A stretch of DNA of 64,000 nt, taken from positions 143,168-207,167 of the forward strand of contig NZ_NKTZ01000005.1 in assembly GCF_003207855.1 (NCBI RefSeq), written 5' to 3'. Below the pieces are notes generated by a model that saw only the letters and a list, made by a program, of their open reading frames with translations, was not told the origin of the DNA and did not search any database. Source of the DNA: Komagataeibacter rhaeticus (lineage in GTDB: Bacteria > Pseudomonadota > Alphaproteobacteria > Acetobacterales > Acetobacteraceae). Within the stretch, counting starts at the first letter, position 1. Every line of letters starts with the position of its first letter. Shown in pieces: positions 48,035 to 55,605 of the stretch. A program made the translations under genes and the position numbers.

Positions 48035-48055
48035 GTGAAACACCTGCTGTTTCAC
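48035..48055. promoter_or_regulatory. Palindrome ahead of the two-component operon
   Basis: GTGAAACA and TGTTTCAC form a perfect 8-bp inverted repeat with spacer CCTGC, 27 nt before the response regulator ATG and 35 nt after cysK. Without a T-tract it looks more like an operator (perhaps autoregulation) than a terminator, but a cysK terminator is possible. Confidence 0.5.
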
Positions 48056-48081
48056 GCCGTGCAGTGGTGTAGAGTGGTGGA

Positions 48082-48801
48082 ATGAACCCACTGCCGCATA
48101 TCCTGATCATTGATGATGACCGTGAGATCCGTGACCTGCTGGCACGGTTCCTGGAACGCAACGAATTGCGGGTCACCACGGCGCGTGACGGACACGAAGC
48201 CCGCCGCCGCTGGTCGGAAGGGCATTACCAGCTGGTCATCCTTGACCTCATGCTGCCCGGCGAGAGCGGGCTGGACATCTCGCGCTGGCTGCGCACGCAG
48301 GCCAACGTACCCATCGTGATGCTGACCGCGATGGGCGATGACACGGACCGGATCATCGGCCTGGAGCTGGGGGCGGATGATTACGTGCCCAAACCCTTCA
48401 ACCCGCGTGAACTTCTGGCGCGCATCCGCGCCGTGCTGCGCCGGGCCAGCGACACGCCCGACCCGCGCAGCGTGCCGGTGTTGCATACGCTGCGCTTCGC
48501 GGGGTGGATGCTCGATACCGGGCGGCGGCGGCTGCTCAACCCCGACGGGGTCGAGGTCCCGCTGACCGGCGGCGAATACGACCTGCTGCTGGCCCTTCTG
48601 GAACGTGCGAACCGCGTGATGACGCGCGACATGCTGTTCGACCTGCTGCGCGGACGGCAGGCCGGCCCCTTCGACCGTGCGATCGACGTGGCGATAAGCC
48701 GCCTGCGCCGCAAGCTGGAAGATAACGGGCGCAATGCCCAGCTGATCAAGACCGTACGTGGCGGTGGCTATGTACTGGCGGCGGAAGTCGAGCGTCTCTG
48801 A
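48082..48801 (+). CDS. OmpR-family response regulator
   Basis: A 239-residue two-component regulator. The receiver domain (1-120) has the acidic pocket DDD at 11-13, the phosphorylated Asp55 in VILDLMLPGESGL, and the switch Lys in DDYVPKPF. A winged-helix DNA-binding domain follows (about 135-235), with RVMTRDMLFDLLRG and RLRRKLEDNGRNAQLIKTVRGGGYVL. It is transcribed with the kinase gene 7 nt downstream. Targets are unknown; the palindrome just upstream might be its own site. Confidence 0.93.
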   Translation: MNPLPHILIIDDDREIRDLLARFLERNELRVTTARDGHEARRRWSEGHYQLVILDLMLPGESGLDISRWLRTQANVPIVMLTAMGDDTDRIIGLELGADDYVPKPFNPRELLARIRAVLRRASDTPDPRSVPVLHTLRFAGWMLDTGRRRLLNPDGVEVPLTGGEYDLLLALLERANRVMTRDMLFDLLRGRQAGPFDRAIDVAISRLRRKLEDNGRNAQLIKTVRGGGYVLAAEVERL

Positions 48802-48808
48802 GCGCGCC

Positions 48809-50407
48809 ATGCCCTCCGAATCCCGGCCCTCCTTCCTGTTCACGCCCGCCCCGCAGGCAGCCGAGGCCCCACCGGGCTGGTGGCAGCGCCTGATGCGGCG
48901 CCTGCTGCCCCAGTCCCTGGCGGCGCGTACCACGCTGCTGCTCATGGGGGGGCTGGGCGTGATACAGGTGGTCGGGCTGACCATCCATGCCATGGACCGC
49001 TTCGACTTTGACCAGCGCATGATCCATGAACAGGCCCGCAGCAAGGTTTTCACCTATTACCGCGCCATTGTTGAAACCGCGCCCGAGGACCGGGCACGCG
49101 AACTGGCGGCCCTGCATCTGCCCGAAGGGGTCAGCATTACCCTGACCCCCGGCCCCGAACCGGACATGGTCAATGGCCTGGCGCTTGCCCCCCACCCCCA
49201 GCCCCACATGCACGGCCCCGATGACTGGAATGGCCGCCCGAACGGGGGCATGGGCGGCGGATTCGGCCCCGAGGGACACCACTTTGGCGAAGAGGGCGGC
49301 CCCGGCCCCAGGGGCTTCCGCTGGGGGGGCAGGCCCGGTGGACCGGACGGCCCCGGCGAGGGCGATGGCGGCATGGGGCCACTGCCCCAGTCGCTGCGGC
49401 CCGAGCAGGTCATGGTCTCACCCGGTACGGGGCGGCACCGCACGGTCGCCTTCCTGCTGCCCGATGAACGGCGCTGGGTCACGATCCATTACATCCTGCC
49501 CCGGCCCAGCCTGTTCCGTTCCCCCACCTTTCCCATAGCCTTCCTGATCATGACATACGCGGGCGGGGTCCTGATCCTGTGGGGCGTGCGCCGGCTGATC
49601 GCCCCCGTCAGCACCCTTGCCGCCGCTGCCGAGGAACTGGGCCGCAACGTCAACGCACCGCCCATGCCCGAAGACGGGCCGCGTGAAGTCGCCCGCGCCG
49701 CCCATGCCTTCAACACCATGGCGCACCGCATCCGCCGCTACCTGACCGATCGCACGCTCATGCTCACCGCGATCGGCCATGACCTGCGCACGCCCATCAC
49801 GCGGCTGAAGCTGCGGGCGGAATTCGTCGAGGATGACGAGATGCGGGCCAGGATGCTCAGCGACCTGGATGAACTGGAAGCCATGGTGGCGGCCACACTC
49901 GCCTTTGGCCGCGATGCCTCCCAGCGTGAACCGATGGGCCAGGTCAACCTGACCGCCCTGCTGCAGACCATTGCCGATGAAACCACCGAGACCTGCCCCG
50001 CGCTGGAAGGCAAGGTCACGTTCTCATCCGAAATGCCTGACGTGCTGGTGCGCGCCCGGCCGGTGGCGCTGAAGCGCGCATTGGGCAATCTGGTGAGCAA
50101 TGCGGTCAAATATGCCGGGGGGGCCAGGATCATCCTGCTCCCCCCCCATCGTGGCGCGGGCGATGACGCGGATGAATACAGGGTCACCATCCTGATCGAG
50201 GATGAAGGCCCCGGCCTGCCGACCGAGGACCTGGAGCGCATGTTCGACCCGTTTGTCCGCGCCGAACAGAGCCGCAACCGCGAAACGGGGGGCACGGGGC
50301 TGGGACTGTCGATCTCGCGCAACATCATATGGGGACTGGGTGGCGATATCCGGCTAGGCAACCGCCATCCGCATGGACTACGTGTGACTGTCACACTTGT
50401 CTGCTAA
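48809..50407 (+). CDS. Sensor histidine kinase with His/Gly/Pro-rich periplasmic insert
   Basis: A 532-residue membrane kinase. Two helices (about 41-60 and 242-260) enclose a periplasmic sensor domain that holds an unusual insert at about 127-190 rich in His, Gly and Pro (PHPQPHMHGPDDW, GPEGHHFGEEGG). HAMP follows (VRRLIAPVSTLAAAAEELGR), then the dimerisation His324 in IGHDLRTPITRL, and the ATPase domain with NLVSNAVKY, EDEGPGLP and GGTGLGLSI. Cation or acid sensing is a reasonable guess from the insert. ATG 48809 follows the regulator stop by 7 nt. Confidence 0.92.
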   Translation: MPSESRPSFLFTPAPQAAEAPPGWWQRLMRRLLPQSLAARTTLLLMGGLGVIQVVGLTIHAMDRFDFDQRMIHEQARSKVFTYYRAIVETAPEDRARELAALHLPEGVSITLTPGPEPDMVNGLALAPHPQPHMHGPDDWNGRPNGGMGGGFGPEGHHFGEEGGPGPRGFRWGGRPGGPDGPGEGDGGMGPLPQSLRPEQVMVSPGTGRHRTVAFLLPDERRWVTIHYILPRPSLFRSPTFPIAFLIMTYAGGVLILWGVRRLIAPVSTLAAAAEELGRNVNAPPMPEDGPREVARAAHAFNTMAHRIRRYLTDRTLMLTAIGHDLRTPITRLKLRAEFVEDDEMRARMLSDLDELEAMVAATLAFGRDASQREPMGQVNLTALLQTIADETTETCPALEGKVTFSSEMPDVLVRARPVALKRALGNLVSNAVKYAGGARIILLPPHRGAGDDADEYRVTILIEDEGPGLPTEDLERMFDPFVRAEQSRNRETGGTGLGLSISRNIIWGLGGDIRLGNRHPHGLRVTVTLVC

Positions 50408-50447
50408 GGTCCGATTCCAGTACGGACAATTCAGGATATAGCGCTCA

Positions 50448-50924
50448 ATGCCGGACAGAACACACCGCTATCAGGTCTCGCTTCTATGGACCGGAAACGG
50501 CGGCAACGACGAGGCTTCCCGGCAGGCCCCCCAACGCAGCTACGAACTGCACTGCCCCGGCAGGCCGGTCATCGACGGCTCGGCGGCGCCAGCCTTCCGC
50601 GGGGACGCACAGAAATGGAATCCCGAAAAACTGCTGCTTGGCGCGCTGTGCGCCGACCATCAACTCTGGTTCATCCATCTGTGCACGGCGATGGGAATCG
50701 GCATCCTTTCCTATGCCGACCATGCGGAGGCCCTTCTGGAGGAATTCGAGGATGGTTCCTTCTCCTTCACCCAGGTCATCCTGCGGCCCCACGCCGCCCT
50801 TTCCACCGCGCACGACATCCAGCAGGTGATCGACCTGCATCAGGATGCGGCCATGCGCAGCTGCATCGCGCGCTCGGTCAGCTTTCCCGTGCTGTGCGAG
50901 CCACGGGTAACAGGCGCGCAATAA
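50448..50924 (+). CDS. OsmC-family protein with displaced cysteine
   Basis: The 158-residue protein matches the OsmC/Ohr family in layout: LLWTGNGG, CPGRPVIDGSAAPAFRGD, WNPEKLLLGAL, and a C-terminal SCIARSVSFPV. Family members reduce organic hydroperoxides with two Cys. At the peroxidatic site, where relatives read LSACHM, this protein reads LCADHQ: the Cys position is Asp70, and Cys68 is two residues earlier. The second conserved Cys (Cys139) remains. Activity is therefore uncertain. It follows the kinase gene by 40 nt and precedes the YqaA gene by 39 nt. Confidence 0.82.
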   Translation: MPDRTHRYQVSLLWTGNGGNDEASRQAPQRSYELHCPGRPVIDGSAAPAFRGDAQKWNPEKLLLGALCADHQLWFIHLCTAMGIGILSYADHAEALLEEFEDGSFSFTQVILRPHAALSTAHDIQQVIDLHQDAAMRSCIARSVSFPVLCEPRVTGAQ

Positions 50925-50963
50925 GCGCTTGCCGCCAGCAGGTGACAGTGGCATTGCCCGATA

Positions 50964-51542
50964 ATGCTTGATCGCCTGTACGCCCGCATCATTGGCCTGG
51001 CCGCCAGCCCGCATGCCGTCATCTGGCTGGCGGTCATCGCCTTTGCGGAAGCCAGCGTCTTCCCCCTGCCGCCCGACATCATGCTGGTGCCCATGGTGCT
51101 GACATGCAGGGCGCGCGCGTTCCGCCTTGCCGCCATCTGCACACTGGCCAGCGTGTGCGGGGCGGTTCTGGGGTGGTGCATCGGCGCATTCCTGCTGGAA
51201 TATGCCGCCATGCCCATAGTGCGGTTCTATCATGCCGAACATACATTGCTGACATTGCAGGACCGCTTTCGCGAATGGGGCATCTGGATCATCCTGATCA
51301 AGGGGCTGACCCCCATCCCGTTCAAATTCGTCACCATCGCCAGCGGGGCCGCGCATCTGCCGCTGATGCCGTTCCTTATGGCCTGCGCCATTACGCGCGG
51401 GGCGCGGTTCTTCCTGCTGGCCGCGCTGCTGCGCCGCTTCGGCGCGCCAATCCAGGCCTTTATCGAACGCAGGCTGCCCCTGGTGGCGGGCATGGTGGCC
51501 GTGGCCATCATTGTCGGGATCGTGGCGCTCAGATACATCTGA
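50964..51542 (+). CDS. yqaA: YqaA-like membrane protein of the DedA/VTT superfamily
   Basis: A 192-residue membrane protein with four to five hydrophobic segments. VIWLAVIAFAEASVFPLPPDIMLVPMVL contains the superfamily E and P-rich re-entrant loop, and LIKGLTPIPFKFVTIASGAA the second, with the functional Arg-like basic residue position taken by Lys. DedA/VTT proteins move or scramble lipids across membranes; YqaA itself is uncharacterised. It lies 39 nt after the OsmC-like gene in the same direction. Confidence 0.85.
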   Translation: MLDRLYARIIGLAASPHAVIWLAVIAFAEASVFPLPPDIMLVPMVLTCRARAFRLAAICTLASVCGAVLGWCIGAFLLEYAAMPIVRFYHAEHTLLTLQDRFREWGIWIILIKGLTPIPFKFVTIASGAAHLPLMPFLMACAITRGARFFLLAALLRRFGAPIQAFIERRLPLVAGMVAVAIIVGIVALRYI

Positions 51543-51687
51543 CAGGGTTCCCGCGCCCGGAGGCGGGGCATGCGGCAGTATTCGGGCGGGACCGGGCGTG
51601 ATATGACGGGTCCTGTCGTAAGTTTGTCCTGCGCGCGCCCCATGGCCCGGCAGGGCCGGGATGCCAATGGGTGGGAGAGCACAGTTC

Positions 51688-52674
51688 ATGCCGCAGCAGG
51701 TTGCCGTCATTACCGGAGCGGGCGCGGGGATCGGCCGCGCCACCGCACGCACACTTGCCCGCGCCGGGTGCGATGTCGCCCTTGTCGGCCGCAACCGTGA
51801 CCGGCTGGGGGATGCGGCGGCGGAACTGCGCGAGCTGAATGTACGCACCCATATCGTGTGCGTGGACGTGGCCGACGCCGCCGCCATGGACCAGGCGGCG
51901 GAGGACATCGAGGAAAAACTCGGCCCCATCACGCTATGGGTCAACTGTGCCGGGGCAAGCGTGACCGGACAGGTCGCAGCATTGGAAGCCGATGAGATCC
52001 GCCGCGCCACGGATGTCACCTATCTTGGCACGGTCAACGGCACGCGGGCCGCCCTGACCCGCATGCGCCGGCGTGGCCATGGCACGATTGTCAACCTGGA
52101 CCGGCTGGCCAGCCTGCGGCCGCCGCCACTGCAGGCGGTGGAAAATGGCGCCCGCGCGGCAGTCCGGGCCTTTTCCGAAAGCATCCGCCCCGAAATCCTG
52201 CATGATGGCGACCGGATCCATATCGCGCTGGTGCACCTGCCCGCCATCAACACCCCCCGCTTTTCATGGACGCGCAACCATACCGGCAAGCGCCTGAAAC
52301 CGACGGGGCCGGTCTACGAGCCTGAAATCGCGGCCGAAGCCATCTGCCGCGCCGCCTTCAGCCAGCAGGGTGACATCTGGGTTGGCCTGTCTGGCGTACG
52401 CAACTGGATGCTGGCCACCTTCCTGCCCGGCCTGTCGGATAGCTGGCTGGCGGGCAGGGGCTATGCACGGCAGATGGAAAAGACGCCGGTTGAGGGGAAT
52501 GAACCCGATGACCTGTACGAAACCGTACCCGGTGCCTATGCCGCCCACGGCCGCTTTGACATGGTCACACGCAAGGCCATGCCGCTGCTGCTGACCACAC
52601 GCCATGCCCAGCTTGCCACGCTGATGGGGTTCGTGGGCGTGCTCCTGCTGGCGCTGCGCCGCAGGCGGGGATAA
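51688..52674 (+). CDS. SDR-fold protein lacking catalytic residues
   Basis: A 328-residue protein with the classical short-chain dehydrogenase layout: ITGAGAGIGRATA at 9-20 (dinucleotide loop), NCAG at 86-89, and a HLPAINTPRFSWTRN segment as in a known SDR subgroup, with a C-terminal membrane helix (LATLMGFVGVLLLAL). The active-site strip reads IVNLDRLASLRPPPLQAVENGAR: by ungapped alignment the catalytic Ser is Arg139, Tyr is Glu152 and Lys is Arg156. It is probably not an active oxidoreductase. GGGAGAG precedes ATG 51688; ATG 51661 is the alternative. Confidence 0.82.
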   Translation: MPQQVAVITGAGAGIGRATARTLARAGCDVALVGRNRDRLGDAAAELRELNVRTHIVCVDVADAAAMDQAAEDIEEKLGPITLWVNCAGASVTGQVAALEADEIRRATDVTYLGTVNGTRAALTRMRRRGHGTIVNLDRLASLRPPPLQAVENGARAAVRAFSESIRPEILHDGDRIHIALVHLPAINTPRFSWTRNHTGKRLKPTGPVYEPEIAAEAICRAAFSQQGDIWVGLSGVRNWMLATFLPGLSDSWLAGRGYARQMEKTPVEGNEPDDLYETVPGAYAAHGRFDMVTRKAMPLLLTTRHAQLATLMGFVGVLLLALRRRRG

Positions 52675-53042
52675 CCCCGCGGCGACAGGCCCGGACCGGC
52701 CCTGCCGGTTGCCCACATCATGGCCCGCCCCGTCATGGGGCGGCGCGCGCCCGTCCGGTCCCGGTCTCCTGATTTCCCTTATATAAGCTGACATTTTACC
52801 TGCCAGCAGGCAGCATCCCGCCCCCCGGCTTCAGGGGGCGGAAGACAGCCCGCCGACACAGTATCGGCGCGGCGGCCGGAACCGGCCACCGGATTATGGC
52901 CGGTACTTTTCCCCAAAAAACAGCATCGATCATGCCGCTGGAGAATGCATGCCCGCATTTTGCGAGCAGCATTGCGATGAATTGTTACATATGTTACCGA
53001 TCGAAATGTTTTGATATAAATTGCAATTTAAAGGCAGGATAA
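52675..53042. other. 368-nt gene-free stretch with stacked hairpins
   Basis: Between the SDR-like gene and the Hint gene. Strong hairpins are CCGCCCCC/GGGGGCGG (52818-52841) and ACCGGCC/GGCCGGT (52881-52904), the latter followed by ACTTTT. A TATATAA box (52780-52786) lies before them, so a roughly 115-nt RNA ending at 52910 is conceivable. The last 80 nt are AT-rich and should hold the promoter of the Hint gene, whose ribosome site is AAAGGCAGG. Confidence 0.45.
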
Positions 53043-54515
53043 ATGACTGACTATGCAAGCATCGGCGATTCTTCTGGTAACAAGATAGAGACAAGCTATT
53101 CAACCCTGAATAACTATACGGTATCTGGAAGCAACCATTTTGTTTCTGCCAGCACGGAACAGGGAATAGATCACAATACCATTTCAGTAACACCTGATTC
53201 ACAGGGCACCAGTACCAGCACAGGACCAACACCCAGCAGCTATACCTTCCAGAGCGTTGACAACCAGGGCGGCCTGCAGGTCACTGCCGATATCAACGGT
53301 ACCATGACCGATATGGGCATCTACCAGCAGATCGGCTTTTCCAACACCGATGCCATGTGGCTGTCAGACGGCTCAACCGGCGCATGCTACCTGCTGTCCG
53401 CAACACCCCTTACCCCCAATGCCGATGGTTCCTATAACAGCGTAACGCTGGGCGCGAACGGAACACAGGGCAATTTTGTCGGGGGCACCACCGCCTGCTT
53501 TGTGGACGGGACCCTCATCCGTACACCCGCAGGTGACGTTCCGGTGGAAACGCTGATGGCGGGCGACAGGGTTGTGACCGCATCGGGCGCCGTCCGGCCT
53601 GTCCGCTGGGTTGGGCAGAGCCTGCTCCACTGTGCCGCGCGCGCCAGCGGCACCCATGAAAGCTGGCCCGTGCGCATCGCGGCCCACGCCTTCGCGCCCG
53701 GCCGGCCCGAACGCGACCTGCTGGTCTCGCCCGGTCATGGCATTGCCGTCACGGTCATGGATGAAGTGCTGGTACCCGCTTTCCAGCTGGTCAATGGCAC
53801 AACCATTACACAGGTACCGTGCGACAGGGTCAGTTACCGCCATATCGAACTGGACAGTCATGACCTGCTGATTTCCAATGGCCTGCCCAGCGAAAGCTAT
53901 ATGGATGTCGGCAATCGCGCCGCCTTTGCCATCGGCTTCGGGCGGGTTGACCCCGAACGCACGCCCGCAACGCTTGCGGACTATGCCCGCCCCTTCATTG
54001 ACGGTGGCCCGGTCATTGACGCCATCCGCAGCCGCCTGACCGCGCGGGCGCAGGCCATGGGCTGGAAATGGGCGGAGCACGACATGGACCCGCATCTGGT
54101 GGTTGACGGCCGGCGGATCGATGCCACCCGTGTGGAGGGTGGCGTGCAGTTCCGCTTTCCCGCCACGGCGCGCAGCGCCTGCCTGGTTTCAGAGACCTTC
54201 GTCCCCGCCAACGGGTCGGACTGTCATGATCACCGCACGCTGGGCCTTTCGGTCAGCGGCCTGTATGTCCATGACGGCCTGCATGCTGAAACACGGATTG
54301 ACCTTGATCACGCCGCGCTTGCCCCCGGCTTCCATTCCGAGGAAGCGGATGACGGCGTGCACTGGCGCTGGACACGGGGCACCCTGACGCTGTCCCCCAG
54401 CCTGTGGGCGGAATGCGCCACGGATGTGATGCTGCGCATTGACTGCACCTATACGATGCGGCGCTGGATGGCGCCCGCCGGAACGGTGGAAACAGGCATC
54501 GCACACGTAGCCTGA
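53043..54515 (+). CDS. Hint (hedgehog/intein) domain protein
   Basis: A 490-residue protein. Residues 1-150 are Ser/Thr/Asn/Gly-rich, without a classical signal peptide, and resemble surface or secreted repeat proteins. A Hint_2 domain begins at Cys152 (ACFVDGTLIRTPAGDVPVETLMAGD), has LLVSPGHGIAV and YRHIELDSHDLLISNGLPSESYMD, and is followed by a 190-residue C-terminal domain. Hint domains self-cleave proteins; similar genes are common in Acetobacteraceae and Rhodobacteraceae. The first 200 nt are AT-rich, unlike the rest. It converges with ispE. Confidence 0.85.
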   Translation: MTDYASIGDSSGNKIETSYSTLNNYTVSGSNHFVSASTEQGIDHNTISVTPDSQGTSTSTGPTPSSYTFQSVDNQGGLQVTADINGTMTDMGIYQQIGFSNTDAMWLSDGSTGACYLLSATPLTPNADGSYNSVTLGANGTQGNFVGGTTACFVDGTLIRTPAGDVPVETLMAGDRVVTASGAVRPVRWVGQSLLHCAARASGTHESWPVRIAAHAFAPGRPERDLLVSPGHGIAVTVMDEVLVPAFQLVNGTTITQVPCDRVSYRHIELDSHDLLISNGLPSESYMDVGNRAAFAIGFGRVDPERTPATLADYARPFIDGGPVIDAIRSRLTARAQAMGWKWAEHDMDPHLVVDGRRIDATRVEGGVQFRFPATARSACLVSETFVPANGSDCHDHRTLGLSVSGLYVHDGLHAETRIDLDHAALAPGFHSEEADDGVHWRWTRGTLTLSPSLWAECATDVMLRIDCTYTMRRWMAPAGTVETGIAHVA

Positions 54516-54672
54516 GCGCATCCCCCCCCCGCCCATGGGCAGGGGGCCGACGGCAGCCCGGCGGCGATGCGCCCGCGCCAGCGGTCCGTACCGCCACCGG
54601 GTGCCGATAACCGATACCGATGTGGCCGCAATATGGCGCGCCATGCCCGACGGGCCTGGATACGCCACTTTG

Positions 54673-55605
54673 TCAGGCCGGTATCGAATCCGCGCCAACG
54701 GCCGGGTTGCCACCATTGCGGCACAGATCCCCCGCCCAGACCCACCATCCCGCACGCTGGACCGCATCCTGCGCCGCCCGTGCCGCCGCCGGGCTGTCAA
54801 ACAGGGCAAAGCAGGTGGCACCCGACCCGCTCATCCGTGCAAGGCGGCAGCCGGGCGCGGCACGCAGGGCCGACAGCACGGTAGTGATTTCGGGGCACAG
54901 GGCGCAGGCCGCGTCCTGCAGGTCGTTGGTCTGGGCCGACAGGTCACGCACCATGTCCGCCAGCGCATGCCATTGCGGCGGCAGGACCGCGCGCGGCGTA
55001 AAGACCGGCGCGCGTGTCCTGAAGACCTGCGGGGTGGAGACACTCTCCCCGCAATTGACCAGCATCATGCCACACGGTGGCAGGATGGGTGCGGGGGTCA
55101 GTTCCTCCCCGATTCCTTCCATCCGGGCGGCACGCTGGTCCAGGCAGACCGGCACATCCGCGCCCAGCCGCGTGGCCAGCGCCATAAGGGCCGCCCGTGG
55201 CACGTCCAGCTTCCATACCCTGAGCAGCAGCCGCAGGGCGGCGGCGGCATCGGCCGAGCCCCCCCCGATGCCCGAGGCCACGGGCAGCTCCTTGTGCAGC
55301 ACGACCGCCACATCGGGCAGGTGGCGCGCGGCGTCCGCCCCCACCAGTTCACGCAGCACGGCCCCCGCGCGTACGATCAGGTTGTCGGCACGGTCATCCC
55401 CCCCCAGCCCGGCGGCAAACCGGCCCCTGATGTCCAGCGTCACACGGCCGCCCCGCCCGCTTCCCGCCGTCAGTTCCAGCCTGTCCGCGGCTCCCGCGAA
55501 AACGGCAAGACTGTCCAGCAGGTGATAGCCATCCGCCGGCCGCCGGCCCGTGACATGCAGGTACAGGTTGATCTTTGCATGGGCCAGTTCGTGCAGGGGT
55601 GACAT
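54673..55605 (-). CDS. ispE: 4-diphosphocytidyl-2-C-methyl-D-erythritol kinase
   Basis: IspE phosphorylates CDP-methylerythritol in the MEP isoprenoid pathway. The 310-residue GHMP kinase has AHAKINLYLHVTGRRPADGYHLLDS at the start, the ATP-binding ASGIGGGSADAAAALRLL, and MSGSGATCFALFD near the end. Its ATG overlaps the TGA of the upstream TPR gene by one nucleotide (TGATG), so translation is coupled. dxs, the first enzyme of the same pathway, begins at the right end of the window. Confidence 0.95.
   Translation of the reverse strand: MSPLHELAHAKINLYLHVTGRRPADGYHLLDSLAVFAGAADRLELTAGSGRGGRVTLDIRGRFAAGLGGDDRADNLIVRAGAVLRELVGADAARHLPDVAVVLHKELPVASGIGGGSADAAAALRLLLRVWKLDVPRAALMALATRLGADVPVCLDQRAARMEGIGEELTPAPILPPCGMMLVNCGESVSTPQVFRTRAPVFTPRAVLPPQWHALADMVRDLSAQTNDLQDAACALCPEITTVLSALRAAPGCRLARMSGSGATCFALFDSPAAARAAQDAVQRAGWWVWAGDLCRNGGNPAVGADSIPA

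Noticed and set aside
52930..53232. Minus-strand 100-codon frame, Cys- and Asn-rich
   Set aside because: It is antisense to the start of the Hint gene in AT-rich sequence and resembles no protein.
54525..54560. Run of C residues with a CCCC/GGGG hairpin after the Hint gene
   Set aside because: No T-tract follows on either strand; it may be a weak terminator but evidence is thin.
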